Source: Eukaryota sp. TZLM1-RC
Taxonomy: Eukaryota > Metamonada: BaSk clade
Direction of reading: 5' to 3'
Assembly (NCBI GenBank): GCA_040285825.1
Contig: JAUPSS010000003.1
Coordinates: 3,410,001-3,474,000, forward strand
DNA: 64,000 bases
The position numbers and the translations under genes were made by a program. Below are positions 1 through 9,859 of this stretch, piece after piece (position 1 is the stretch's first letter; every line of letters begins with the position of its first letter). Below the pieces are notes generated by a model that was not told the origin of the DNA, ran no database searches, and saw only the letters and a program-made list of their open reading frames with translations.

Positions 1-617
1 TTATTGAGAGCTTAACGTCTGAGTCATCTTTTATCCAAAATATTCAATCTAAATTTTGAAGGTTGAAAATTCAGGAAAAGACAGCATGTTCTCAAGCTTG
101 CAAGCTTAACAGAACCACAACTCCAAATCCTTTTGAAGTTGGTTAATTGGTATCAAGAGCTTCTAGTTTAACCGCTAAGCTTCATGAAGACTATTTAGGA
201 CCATTTTTAATTACCCAAATTGTATCTAATTCGTCCGTGAATATTGAAGACCTCTACAATGAACGATTGTCCAAATTAGCGTCAAACAACTTACTTCTTG
301 GCACTCAAGCCTACCTGTCAATGATGAGTTCCACTCACTGATTGCTGCAGGTGATGTCGAAGAACACATCGTTGAAAAGGTGCTTAGCCAGGACGGTGAC
401 TTTTGCCAGGTCCAAAAGCCAGAAAAAGAGATCACCACTGATCAATTGTTTACAGTCAAAAATATTGCAGCGTACCAAAACTTTATTAAGACTTCCAAAA
501 CACGTCGCCGTACTAAATTTGCTGCTCCCAAGAAGCGCTCCAAGTCTAGTACTTTTTCCACCTGTGACTAGAGCCTTTAGGGCTCGTCGCTTGAAAGAGA
601 AGAAAGGGCAGTGTTAG
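1..617 (+). pseudogene. Ty3/gypsy integrase C-terminal remnant
   Basis: Decayed 3' end of a gypsy-like pol gene. Broken frames contain LTAKLHEDYLGPFL and, further on, words matching the integrase tails of the elements at 37.9 kb and 43.5-44.0 kb in this window (KLHGNY.GP.LVI, then DDEFH and the GD.EEH..LSQDGD stretch). Several frameshifts separate the pieces. It ends in a purine-rich run directly before an LTR, as in the two larger elements. The window edge cuts off the rest. Confidence 0.75.
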
Positions 618-755
618 TCTTGAATAGTAGTAAATGGCTTTGTATTTATAGTTTATTAGATATATTCCGCCTATTAGTGTAAGAAGAGTGAATACAATTC
701 CTTTTCGTAATTAATCTCATTACATTTATAAAGTTATGTCAAACACTAACGAGCA
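612..755 (+). repeat. Diverged 3' LTR of the gypsy remnant
   Basis: It starts TGTTAG immediately after the purine tract AAGAGAAGAAAGGGCAG, as in the elements at 38387 and 43464. Its first 60 bp resemble the 148-bp LTR of the element at 43317-47917 (TTTATAGTTTATT block). An ATGTCA at 736 sits where the other LTRs carry the Gag start ATGTCT. The right border (GAGCA at 755) is inferred from length and the expected terminal CA. Confidence 0.5.
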
Positions 756-889
756 AAGAAACTTCAATAATTCAGTATCATGTGTTCCTAACATTTGAAG
801 GTGTCATAAAAAGTGATCAATTAGTGTGGTAACCTTCAATCAATTTGATCCATATTAATTCTTTAACCCCTGCCTTGAAGGCTATTACT

Positions 890-1205
890 GACATTCATTA
901 AACCATTTGTCCATTTGCATTTTCCTTGCTACTTGTATCAATTTCTTTGTCATATTAAATGATTTTGTAGTAATTGTAACACAATCTCCAGGAAGAATTT
1001 TCATAAGGTTTATTGGCAATATAATGACTGCTCTTTTGATTTTCAATTCTTAAGGTGTTGTCCCTTTGTTATCTTCTGCTTTGTTATCTGAAGGTCGGTT
1101 CTGTGAGATCTAAACTGCCAAGTGGATTCTTGTGGGCTGATTTGGGATATTTGAATACAGAATTAATGAAGTTTAAGTTGCATTAGGTATTTTATTGAAA
1201 AATCA
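890..1205 (+). mobile_element. Non-LTR retrotransposon family C, 3' fragment
   Basis: Degenerate copy of the 3' end of family C. It matches, base by base with gaps, the stretch at 59640-60020 (opposite strand) and at 40385-40700 (same strand): the codons for CPFAF, the DDFVEIV stretch and the ATTTTCAAT..AAAGGTG run before the tail are recognisable. Many stops; no coding capacity. Confidence 0.6.
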
Positions 1206-1660
1206 TTTCTACAAAAACGTGGATATGTAAGTTCCGCAAATCAATGTTTAGTCGTCGAGTTTTTGATCTTGAAAGGCACAAAATGACGTTTTACAAGTTG
1301 GAAACAAGTTTGAAAACCAATCATCAGATCTAGTTCACTCAATCAAATGTTGACTGCACATAACAATGTTTGTGATTGGCTTCAGGCTTTTCCAATAAAT
1401 AATGTGATAATAAATTAAATAAATAGAAAGTTATCTTCAAGAAAAAACTATTGTGTCAAGTGGATGTTTCAATCAGATTTGATTGCTTAATCACGTATCA
1501 AGGTTGGTTAACATAGTCCTTTCACTATCAATAATGGACAGAATGACGACGAACTAACACCTAAATAAACATTAATAGTAAAAAAAATAAAGAAGTGCCA
1601 CGTGTCAACATCACAATAACAGAGAAAAATGTTTTTTATGGTTTTTTTTATTTCGAATAA
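1206..1660. other. AT-rich spacer, nothing recognised
   Basis: No reading frame, RNA gene or repeat recognised. It contains the region downstream of the PRP38 stop codon on the minus strand. Confidence 0.5.
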
Positions 1661-2335
1661 TTAAACCTCCAGTGGTTTCAGTCCCAAAGATAATCGAAGT
1701 GCATTCTCTTTTTCTATTTCAGTTCCTTCTGCTTGGAGGGTGGTTTCCATTGTACTAGTTTCAATAACCACAGTAGACTCGACTTCTTTTTGCACGTCTT
1801 CCTGCGACATAACCTCCAACAGAGGTGTCCTCCTTGGTGGTAATCCTAGGTTGGAGCGTGAAGGAAGGTAAGGGAGCGAAACGTCAAATAATCTATTCGA
1901 TGTTAATAGTGCATGGGACAGCTCATCAATGTGCATGATATCCCAGCCGTAGGAGAAACGGACACGGAGCTTACGGAAATCAGAGTAGAATTGGTCTAAC
2001 AAAGGATAAACATACTGAGGTTTAAAGGCTGACCTAATGTACATCATTCCAAGCGCTGTAATGTATTTAAACTTATTCTGTTGTATTAAGGGAAGAACTA
2101 TATCAGACGAAGGTGCTAGTTGTAGCAGTTTATACAGTAGACACAAGAAAGGAGTGGGTTTGAGGTAGATGGAATAAGATCCTCCAATATAGTCCAAAGT
2201 AGTAGCTTTTTGAACTACACCAGCTTCGTTGAGACCATAACAATGCTCTTTCCAATATGAGTGCTGTAAGATGCGCTGAGAGACAATGGGATCGACAGCA
2301 GAAGTTGGATTTCTGTGTCTAAGGACTGTGGTCAT
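1661..2335 (-). CDS. PRP38: Pre-mRNA-splicing factor PRP38
   Basis: 224-aa protein of the PRP38 family, a component of the spliceosomal B complex that acts in the nucleus with Snu23 and MFAP1 and is needed for spliceosome activation. Family words in order: SYWKEHCYGL (about 26-35), the signature KPTPFLCL (59-66), FKYITALGMMYIR (about 90-102), PLLDQFYSDFRKLR, and MHIDELSHALL followed by the L.YLPSR element. Length fits PRP38A without the RS-rich tail of animals. The last 15 residues (NALRLSLGLKPLEV) are not usual for PRP38 and instead resemble the LGLKPLEV motif of the tri-snRNP protein SART1/Snu66. ATG at 2335 is the first start. The gene is intronless. A Fanzor relic lies about 170 bp upstream. 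Confidence 0.93.
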   Translation of the reverse strand: MTTVLRHRNPTSAVDPIVSQRILQHSYWKEHCYGLNEAGVVQKATTLDYIGGSYSIYLKPTPFLCLLYKLLQLAPSSDIVLPLIQQNKFKYITALGMMYIRSAFKPQYVYPLLDQFYSDFRKLRVRFSYGWDIMHIDELSHALLTSNRLFDVSLPYLPSRSNLGLPPRRTPLLEVMSQEDVQKEVESTVVIETSTMETTLQAEGTEIEKENALRLSLGLKPLEV

Positions 2336-2506
2336 TACTGTCTGTGATTTTCATTTTTTGCATACTTTCTTCAAGCATCATTCAAACTTATTCCAAGAAC
2401 TTTCATCCTTGGTGAGATCATCCACAGATGTTCTAGAATCCTCGAATAATTGGCCACCAATCTCAGTGAGCCCATTTCTCCTCTAGAACAATACGTAGCT
2501 TTAAAG
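2336..2506 (-). other. PRP38 upstream region / Fanzor family-2 3' flank
   Basis: On the minus strand this lies between the stop of a Fanzor relic and the PRP38 ATG. It holds a hairpin (CCAAG, 10-nt loop, CTTGG) inside a 33-nt stretch repeated at about 56250-56282 just ahead of another gene, and a 12-bp palindrome AGCTTTAAAGCT. It could be the 3' end of the transposon, a promoter/leader element, or both. Confidence 0.4.
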
Positions 2507-4241
2507 CTAGTTTCTTTCTGGTCTCTGGAACGCTTCTGGTCTTGTTCCATAGTAGTGCTCACTAATTGCAATTTCTAGCTGATTTAGTGATGCAGAAATG
2601 TCTCTAGACCAAACTTGATTACATTCCGGACAACTGAAATAGGTGTTGTGAATTTCAACTTCACCATTAACTTCTCGATAGATCTTTTGGTGTAGCATCT
2701 TGCAGCAGTTCACCTTTGCAGATGTCATATATTCATCTCCGATCTTCACATTAGCAAATGAACAATGTAACAACTTGAGAAACGCCTTGCGTGGTGTTTT
2801 CACTTTTTGACGTGATGTACCACCACCTCCATTGCCAAACCACACCTTTACTTCTCGACTGTCTGCAAATTTTTTTCACACGTTGATAATTGAGCAGAAT
2901 CTTTTCTGTTTTCTTATAAAGAAGTCAAATGTGTTTCTCCTCAATGCTTTTCGAGCACTCAGATATAATTGCTGCTTTAGCAATGATCGTCTTACGTTAT
3001 TACCTTCATAGTCCTTATAGTCACCCATAGTTGATATTTCAAGCAGATAATGGTTCAATTTCTGCACGTCATAAACCTCTATTGATGAGTGGGTCAGTGA
3101 AGTGGAGTGATTGATTTTCGTTGCTTTGGTGCCAAGAAGATATTGGATACGGTCGGTTCTGAACGTGTTCCAATGCTGGAACCACATAGATTTGAGTGGT
3201 TGATGGCCCAGAACACCATTTCCGTTTGGTCATCAGGTGCCTGCCACTCAGTAGCTTTTGGTTTCTGGCGAGGTCGAGGCCGTTCAACCTTGGCTTGAAA
3301 GGTATGTTTTCTGTTCCGAGTGGGTTCATAGTAATCAAGTTCCCCTCTGCATCTCTTATCAGCCAAGGCTTCTCCAGACAATCACACTCGTGTTGCTTTT
3401 GGGTGGGGTTTGAAAGTTATACGGACATTATCACCATTAGAAGACATGGTGTAGTCTTTAGCTTTTGTTCTAAAAAAATAAATAAGGGTTTTTCAAAATG
3501 TTCGTGATATGTTTTTAAAGACAAAATGGTTGAGAACCCCTGTGGAAAAGGGAACAAAAGCACGCTTCAAACTAGCAATAGGGGTGAGTCTCTGTCGTCT
3601 GAAGGTTTGTGGAAAGGCTTGCTCCAGGCGGTTTTGGATTATTAATCCGCAACGAAAGTTGTAGGTACTGTTCCCTTGATCAAGCATCCCTCTTCGGGAA
3701 GAAAGAAGAGTGTTGTACCTTTGAGGATCACCAACCAAGAAGTTAAACAGAGTGACAGCCATTGTATGGTGTGTGTTGAACCAAGAAAGAAAAGATTGCC
3801 GAAAGTTCCATGTTGTTGTGAAGTACAGAGCAGCATAAGTGGCTGGTGCAGCGCAGTTATGTCCCATTGCATACGAGCGGAAGAAGTTAAGCTTCCAAGA
3901 CACAAGACCATCAGCAAGAAGCTGCTGGTAGTTGACTTGCAACTGGCGGCACTTTGCCTCCACTAGTTGTTGTAGAGGCCTACTAGTGGGTAGTGTATGT
4001 TTACGACCTGTTCTTGACATGAACAAGAAGCAAACGGCCATGTAGAGATTCACTCGAACCTCTCATACACATGGCCTTTGCCAGGTCTGTTGAATGTATG
4101 TCTGACTTTATCCTTAAAAACCACCACAAAGTCAAGACACTGAATCCAGAATTGATACTGAGTCAGAAAATGACTGTCTTCAGGGAAACGCACAGCAAAA
4201 ACTCTGGCCAGCAAGCTGCCCAGGTGAGCCATGGTGGTCAC
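2507..4241 (-). pseudogene. Fanzor-like RNA-guided nuclease, family 2, decayed copy
   Basis: Relic of a Fanzor (eukaryotic TnpB relative). The C-terminal 112 codons are open: a GNGGGG..SRQKVKTPRK block, the DEY.TSAKVNCC block that in Fanzors carries the second RuvC acidic residue, then CPEC...WSRDISASLN, the zinc ribbon plus RuvC-III aspartate. Upstream pieces in shifted frames (2876-3187, 3069-3381, 3493-4053, 4050-4241) continue the protein with helical, Arg/Lys-rich segments such as LLKQQLYLSARKALRRNTFDF, which also occurs in similar form at 13.8 kb. At least four frame breaks and one stop make it non-functional. RuvC-I was not located with certainty. It is distinct in sequence from family 1 at 25.8-27.7 kb. 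Confidence 0.75.
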
Positions 4242-4689
4242 CGTGGTAAGCTGTCAATCAATACAATCACACATTGGCCGCTCAAAGAACTGATGCAGAG
4301 AGCAGACACGTGTCCATGACTACATAGACCTTACTGAAAACGGAAGGTGCACAGACAATCAGAAATGATTGATTTCTCAGTTGCAGTTATTTTTAAGATT
4401 TGGTTTAGTTTCAACTTCTTACATCCACAAAACAATAAAACCTGCACAAACTGATAAATAGGCGCATTCATAATAGATAATGGACCTGCTTTAAGCATTT
4501 TCTTTCCTAAAAAAAGTAAACTGTTGTGAAATTTGATGAAATTGTTGTTAGTTTAATCAAGGGTGTATGTAGATTCAATAAATTCCTAAAGTTTCTCAAT
4601 TTAATTTTTTTGTTCAGTACAACCATGTTACTAAGGGAAGTCACAACACTTGTTTCTTCCTTCTCATTTCTTTTTCTTTTTTGACGCAG
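4242..4689. other. AT-rich spacer
   Basis: No gene recognised. The right end contains a pyrimidine-rich run (CTTTTTTGACGCAG at about 4677-4690) that looks like a splice acceptor for the next entry. Confidence 0.4.
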
Positions 4690-4690
4690 A

Positions 4691-5024
4691 ATCTTTTTCT
4701 CCTCGTTCAACTATATCTGAGTTGGCCAGTGATCTTGGTGGAACTGTTGGCTTTTTTATTATAGAGAATATAGGTTTCGTTCAGTGCGCTCACACATTGA
4801 CTATAAAACATTGGATGACCATAAAATAGAAGATAACTAACAAAAGACAGTCTGTAGAGGCACTACTGGCTATTCTTGAGTCTGAACTCGAGTCTATTGC
4901 AGATCGTCCATCCCAACCTGCGCCAACAATTTTTGCTGTGCCACTTCCTCCAGCTGCAGTCCCTGCTTATCCTCCCTATGGCGCTGCCCCACCTGCACTT
5001 TCACTTCCTCTTCCTGAGTTTTAA
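4691..5024 (+). CDS. Possible 3' exons of a proline-rich protein
   Basis: A 57-codon open stretch at 4851-5024 reads SVEALLAILESELESI and then a Pro/Ala-rich tail (PAPTIFAVPLPPAAVPAYPP), ending PLPEF and a TAA. It has no ATG, and it is preceded by a branch-point-like CTAAC and an AG acceptor at about 4845-4850. A second open stretch (about 4689-4820; ESFSPRSTISELASDLGG) follows a pyrimidine-rich acceptor. Together they look like terminal exons of a spliced gene, but the joints and the 5' end could not be fixed and no family was recognised. It may be a gene fragment. Confidence 0.35.
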
Positions 5025-5460
5025 ATGAATCGCATCAACTGAAGTTGTGACTTGGGATTATCGGAAGTTGATAAAATGAATCAAGATCTTATCTCTAAGT
5101 TTTTTTTGACTTTGACAATAAAATGGCACCAATTCTTTTCATTGATTTAGAAAAAACATACTTTGTCGACACTTTTGAAGGAAAGCTGGGGTCATAGGTC
5201 CTTATATGTGGAAACCTCGCATTGATGTCCAAGAAAATGTTGAGTGCTCTTTAATTTTACTAAATGTAGAGGATAAATTTTTGTGAAAACACAGGGCAAG
5301 TCGCTTTTCATGTAAAATCGCATGAATTGAGTCACTTGGCAACTCAATTTCAAACATTAACATTAAGTAGATTCTGTGTTTCGAACCAGAAAAATCTACC
5401 TCAGTATAACCTCATGGCTAATAGGGCTAATCATAAGTGAACTCTTGAGATGCAATTAAA
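5025..5460. other. AT-rich spacer, nothing recognised
   Basis: No open frame of note on either strand; presumably intergenic between two plus-strand genes. Confidence 0.45.
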
Positions 5461-5979
5461 ATGATCGATTTGGTACGAAACTTAAAAACCAATTTACCTA
5501 TTCTAGGAAGCATTGGCTAAAGTTGATGAAGAGAAAGAGTTACTCAAGAAAAAACTCAGGTCTGAATGGGAGTACGAATTAATGATAAAGGAGGAAGTTC
5601 AATTTGTGGTTTCTCGGCCAATTTGTGAAACAGTAAGTCATTTTGAACATTGGCAGAACGAAGAATGGAAGAAGAAAGATCAAATGGAAAAAGAAGAAAG
5701 AATTTGCAGTTGACAGAAGATCAGACTGTTGAAGAATTAAGCAAAACATTGGCTCAGGTAAAGGTCCAAAATGATTGCATTCTTGAAGAGTCTGATAGTG
5801 ATGATCTGTCATTTGTTGAGGATGATTTTTCTGGGATGTCAGATGTTGAACTTGACAACTTTGATGGCTTGGGTGAATTCAATCAGGAAATCCTGAATGA
5901 TGATGCTGATACTTCCGATATTGATTTGGCTGATTTTTCAGAAGGGGAAATTGACGAGTTGGTAGAGGTTCCTGTGTAA
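5461..5979 (+). CDS. Small acidic protein, probably three exons
   Basis: The proposed gene starts ATG ATC GAT TTG at 5461-5472. A GTACGA..TTCTAG intron of 34 nt (5473-5506) then joins it to a charged helical exon (EALAKVDEEKELLKKKLRSE...). A strong donor GTAAGT after codons ..CET and the acceptor TTTGCAG give a 77-nt second intron, which restores the frame into a long acidic tail (ESDSDDLSFVEDDFS ... DIDLADFSEGEIDEL) ending at 5979. The product would be about 145 aa, hydrophilic, with an N-terminal coiled helix and an Asp/Glu/Ser-rich C-terminus; no family recognised. The second intron is less certain because the 77 nt are themselves purine-rich and open in two frames. Confidence 0.5.
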
Positions 5980-6189
5980 TATAGAAAGAAATTTAAAGAA
6001 TTGCTACTTAGAAGTAAAGAAAAACGGTAGTAATTTCAGCGTTTTCATTGTATTAAAGTTATTGTAAAATTAGACTTTTATTAGTGTTTGAAACATTTTA
6101 TTTAAAACAAATTGTTATTATTTGATCGAGATAACAAAAAGTTGACAAAAACCACGAAAGAATTCAAACTAGCAAATCCTTTAACATAT

Positions 6190-6461
6190 GAAATTCCACA
6201 TTCTCACTGTAAAATTCACTCCTGCTTTCAACTTTCTCAATGTCTAATCACAGGCTGTAAGAGACATGTAGCGTCATTTGACAAAACCAATCATGATCTT
6301 CATTAATGGGCACCTCACTTAAATACACCTACTGCTTCCACAGAACAAAGCCTCACAATTTGATGTATCTAAATGGATCTACCAAATGCTACTAAGGATT
6401 TTTTAGATCGGTCTCAAATGTTTTTCGAAAATTTTAGTTTCTGTTTGCTCAGATTCTTCAT
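6190..6461 (-). other. Conserved 3' flank of Fanzor family 1, copy 1
   Basis: Downstream of a decayed Fanzor gene. It aligns closely with 25519-25789 and with the reverse complement of the 3' flank at 30.6-30.9 kb. The terminal hairpin is damaged here: the left arm GAATTTTAC is kept, but the right arm no longer pairs well. Confidence 0.7.
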
Positions 6462-8467
6462 TCATTTCCTCAACACAGTTTCTGGGCAAATGTATCTTTC
6501 CGGCCACAATTCCGCTTTTTTCTTAATTTGAATGTTTTTTGCAGCGGAAATATCTCTGTCATATACTATTTGAAAATCAGTACAAATACGCATTTCCCAT
6601 GAGCCTGCTTGAATATTCTCGGTCATGCAACAACTGGATACTTTGCTTGTATTAAATTCACTGGTTGACAAGTGCGTCACGTCCTTTTTATAACACAACC
6701 ATTTTCTGAAAATCCTTGCTGATCCATCACGATTAATTTTTCGTCAATGAGAAGGGAAATTAGCAGAACCCACAGCGAGGTAGAGTGTTTCAGGATGTCC
6801 AGCCAGTCTTTGAAATTTGTTGAGACTCTCTCGGAACCGTCTCTCTTTTCGTCTGCGGTTATCAAATTTAATTATTTTCCTTTTCTGGCAATTACTTTCC
6901 AAATACAGTTTCCTCCTGATCAAAATCCAATGGTTCAAATATTGGTTGAAATTTTGAACGGAATATTGGTTGGGAGAGTGTTCACTGGGTGAAAGTTTTG
7001 TCATGTATCTCCTGTTAGTTGGACAAGGGATAACTCCACATTGATTATCATTTAAGAAGAAACCACATAATCTTGATTGGCCCAGATCAACACCAATAAG
7101 GGGGCTTTCTGGTAAAATTTCGACTGGATGTCTACGCCTTTGACGGAACATTTTTTTGGTACCATTCAACTGTGTTTCTCTTGTTTTGTGGGCATCAGAG
7201 TCACTTTTCATTTCTTTTTTCAATCTTCGTTTCTTTTTCGGTGGTTCATTCAGCTCATTTGTGTTTTCTGAGTCATTATTTTCAACTCCAAATGTCAAAA
7301 GTAGTTCAATACCATTAGTTTTCAATAAAAAATTTTCAATTTATTTTTCAAACTTTTTCTGTTGATATTGAATTTTTGGTAAAAAACCCATTGTTTGAAT
7401 ATTCGTTTCAGACATGGATTTTTGATGAATTTTGTTTTGGAAGATGATCCTTCAATAAGTGGGAATTTTTTCACAGAGTGGAAAATTTGTGAAGGTACCT
7501 CATGAAATTTAGAAATTTTATGAGAAGCTAAAGGTATTATTCTAAATTTCTTCCAGCAATGCATATGAGAAAACAAAGTGAATAAGTATTGTAAAATTTT
7601 AAGATTAAAGAGAAAAAGTTCACGATTTTCCTTTGATAAAAAGGTGATTTTATCATGTGAAGACAGTAGAGAAGCAATGGTAGGAAGTTTTTGAAGGAGA
7701 TTCAAGATAAACTTACATGCATTTAACAAAAAGAATCTTTCTTTTGAATTATTAAGATGGAAATTGATGTATGGTTCGAGAATAGAATGAATAGCTACTT
7801 CTTCGGATTGCTCATTTTCTGTTATTGCATTAGCTTCTAGAGGTCCTAAGAATTCATCTGGTATAATAGAGAGAAGATAATTGGCACAGACATTCGTTTT
7901 ATCCAGAGCCCTACAATGAGCACGAATGAAGTTTGTTGTCCAGGATTGACAAATTTTAGGTCAACTCGTCTTAACATTATATGCCAATTGATGAGCTCGA
8001 CAAGCAAGGTAAAGGGAAGTCCTTTTGTATTAATAAAATTACATCTCTGTGACTGCAGCCAATCATTGAGGAAAATATCGAATAAATTTCTACAGGCAAC
8101 TAGAGAATTTTCCCATGTAGAAACAAGAGATCTGTGTTGTGGGCATTGATGAAGAAATCCACTGTAAAATATATGTAATAATTGGCGTTGCCCTCTGGAG
8201 CTGGATGGCTTTGGAAAACAACCAGTGGTGATGACGGTCTTAAAAAGATCTTGTTCTTCTAGATGCCAAGAGAAAATTCAGAAAAAATGATTGAAGCAAT
8301 AAAGAAGCTTCTTGACAAATCTCGGTGATCAAAGGAAGATCAGCCCGAATTTGTTGCACTGCTGCAGGTGTCAGCAGCAAGTTAAATGCACAAGACCGAG
8401 TGAATACACGTGACACAGGGGGAGGGGGTGTCTGACATGTAGTGAGAATAAACAGCTCATCTTTCAA
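6462..8467 (-). pseudogene. Fanzor family 1, frameshifted copy
   Basis: Close relative of the intact Fanzor at 25790-27745, on the same strand. Pieces in order: N-terminus (8240-8467, SRVFTRSCAFN.LLTPAAVQQI), middle (7322-7729), RuvC-I and basic region (6744-7325; GVDLGQSRLCGFF, and PPKKKRRLKK as a nuclear localisation signal), and C-terminus (6462-6698; CCMTENI, then ICTDFQIVYDRDISAAKNI). Frameshifts separate all pieces, part of the middle is lost between 7730 and 8240, and one zinc-ribbon cysteine is replaced (CTEC to CTDF). It cannot make a working protein. Its flanks resemble those of the intact copy on both sides (about 8468-8644 and 6190-6461). Confidence 0.9.
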
Positions 8468-8721
8468 ATTTTACACTTGTCACCCCATTTTTGACTTATG
8501 GTTGCCTGTTCTGGGAGGTTCTTAACCCTCAACTTGGTTTTGGGAGGCTTTCACTATTCCCACACTTTTTCCTTCATAAACTAGGTTTTTATTTCCCTCA
8601 CTTACCTTCTTCTCCGAGCTTTAGGACTCCCCCTGTACTCTTTTTACGTGTTTTTCTACTCATCTTGGATTCAATTTAACTTATACCTATTCAAACTGAA
8701 GTTACAAAGTAGAAAGTATCA

Positions 8722-8859
8722 GATCTTACTGCTCCTCCTCGTGAAGGAGCCTGTATTCATGGTCTTTCATTAGAAAAGGCAAGATGCGTTGTTCAACCTG
8801 GTTGTCTCGCTGAATCAGAACCCCAGGTACTTTTGGATGAAGTTCCAGTGTTTTTTTAA
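8722..8859 (+). pseudogene. Dynein heavy chain C-terminal fragment
   Basis: 45 in-frame codons read TAPPREGACIHGLSLEKAR, then ESEPQVLLDEVPV and a stop. This is the conserved C-terminal strand of dynein heavy chains (PP.(D/E)GAYV.GL.LEGARWD ... ES.PK.L....P.IW). The Trp-Asp of GARWD is lost and the reading ends FF-stop where PVIWLKP is expected. No neighbouring dynein sequence is visible, so it is either a relic or one decayed exon. An AG (TATCAG) directly precedes it and could be an old splice acceptor. Confidence 0.7.
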
Positions 8860-9027
8860 AAGGACTGTAGTTATTAATAATCATTTTCTCCTGACCATTG
8901 TATACACAATAGTTGATTAGGTTGGATTATTGATCTTTCCAGACTTCATTGATTTGTATTTGATCTGCTTTTTTGGATGAAGATACGACGTATTTGAGTT
9001 TTGAGCTTAATGAACCATTTGAATCAT

Positions 9028-9217
9028 TGTTGCCTGTGGGCTAGAGTCAGACATATATGTGAACAGATAGTAATTTTATTACGACGAGAAATGAGCTATA
9101 GTGAATTTCAATACCATCACTAGTGAGGTCTCCATGAATAAACAATGAACATTAAGCTAATAAACAAGAATAAATAGATAAGTCTATCTACACTCTAGAA
9201 TAGTGTAAAGACTAACA
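9028..9217 (-). repeat. Solo LTR of the 33.5-38.6 kb gypsy element
   Basis: 190 bp, almost identical to the LTRs at 33527-33716 and 38387-38576 but in opposite orientation. It is flanked by the 4-bp duplication TCAT on both sides (9024-9027 and 9218-9221). No internal sequence remains, so it is the product of LTR-LTR recombination. Confidence 0.95.
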
Positions 9218-9455
9218 TCATCACCTAATGTTCTGGAAAAAAAGGATTTTCTGCCAGTAATGAAGGTTTTGCAACAAAAAGGGGATTGTGTTTAAAGTTG
9301 CTCTGTAATATTAATATAAAATGCGTTTTATTAACCAAAACACAATCAAAAACTGTGAAACACTGAGCATGCAACACTTTTAAGCCACCACACACGGTGT
9401 TTCCATTATTCTATTCCATTTGACAATGAAATCATCAATGAAATGCAGATCGATC

Positions 9456-9800
9456 TTAGCAACTATTCTTTGGAAAAGTTTCAACCAAAAAATTTGTATT
9501 TGACAATAACAATTCAAGACTCTGGTATTTCGAACTTTTTATTGTGTCTCTACTATCTAAATATTGTTCCATCGGTGATGTTGACTCACAAATCAGGACT
9601 GTCTTCCTTCTTTTGTCATCTGTCTGTTTAGAGATAAGAATTAGATCAGGCATTAACTCAGTCACAAGCAAAGAAAAATTAACATAATGATATCTGTGAT
9701 AAGGTAATCTTAATGTGTTTGTAAGATCATGTGAAATTTCAATTAATTTTTCATTTAAATAAATAGTACTCAGTTGGTAACTGATCCTACTTTTTTGCAC
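9456..9800 (-). pseudogene. Possible endonuclease-domain fragment of a retroelement
   Basis: A 114-codon frame contains LMPDLILIS, KTVLICESTSP and KSSKYQSLELLL, the spacing seen in restriction-like endonuclease domains of some non-LTR elements (PDhhh ... hhEhT.P ... K..KY..L). No reverse transcriptase part adjoins it and it differs from families A-D in this window. It could also be a small host gene. Confidence 0.3.
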
Positions 9801-9859
9801 AATATTGTTAGAACGTCTGAAATTTCCATAAGCTTTGCCAACTGAAAAATTACCTTGAA

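Noticed and set aside
5597-5660. Intron of 24 or 32 nt in the acidic-protein gene
   Set aside because: The 24-nt choice keeps the frame that soon stops, and the 32-nt choice creates a TAA at the junction; the 77-nt GTAAGT..TTTGCAG intron fits better.
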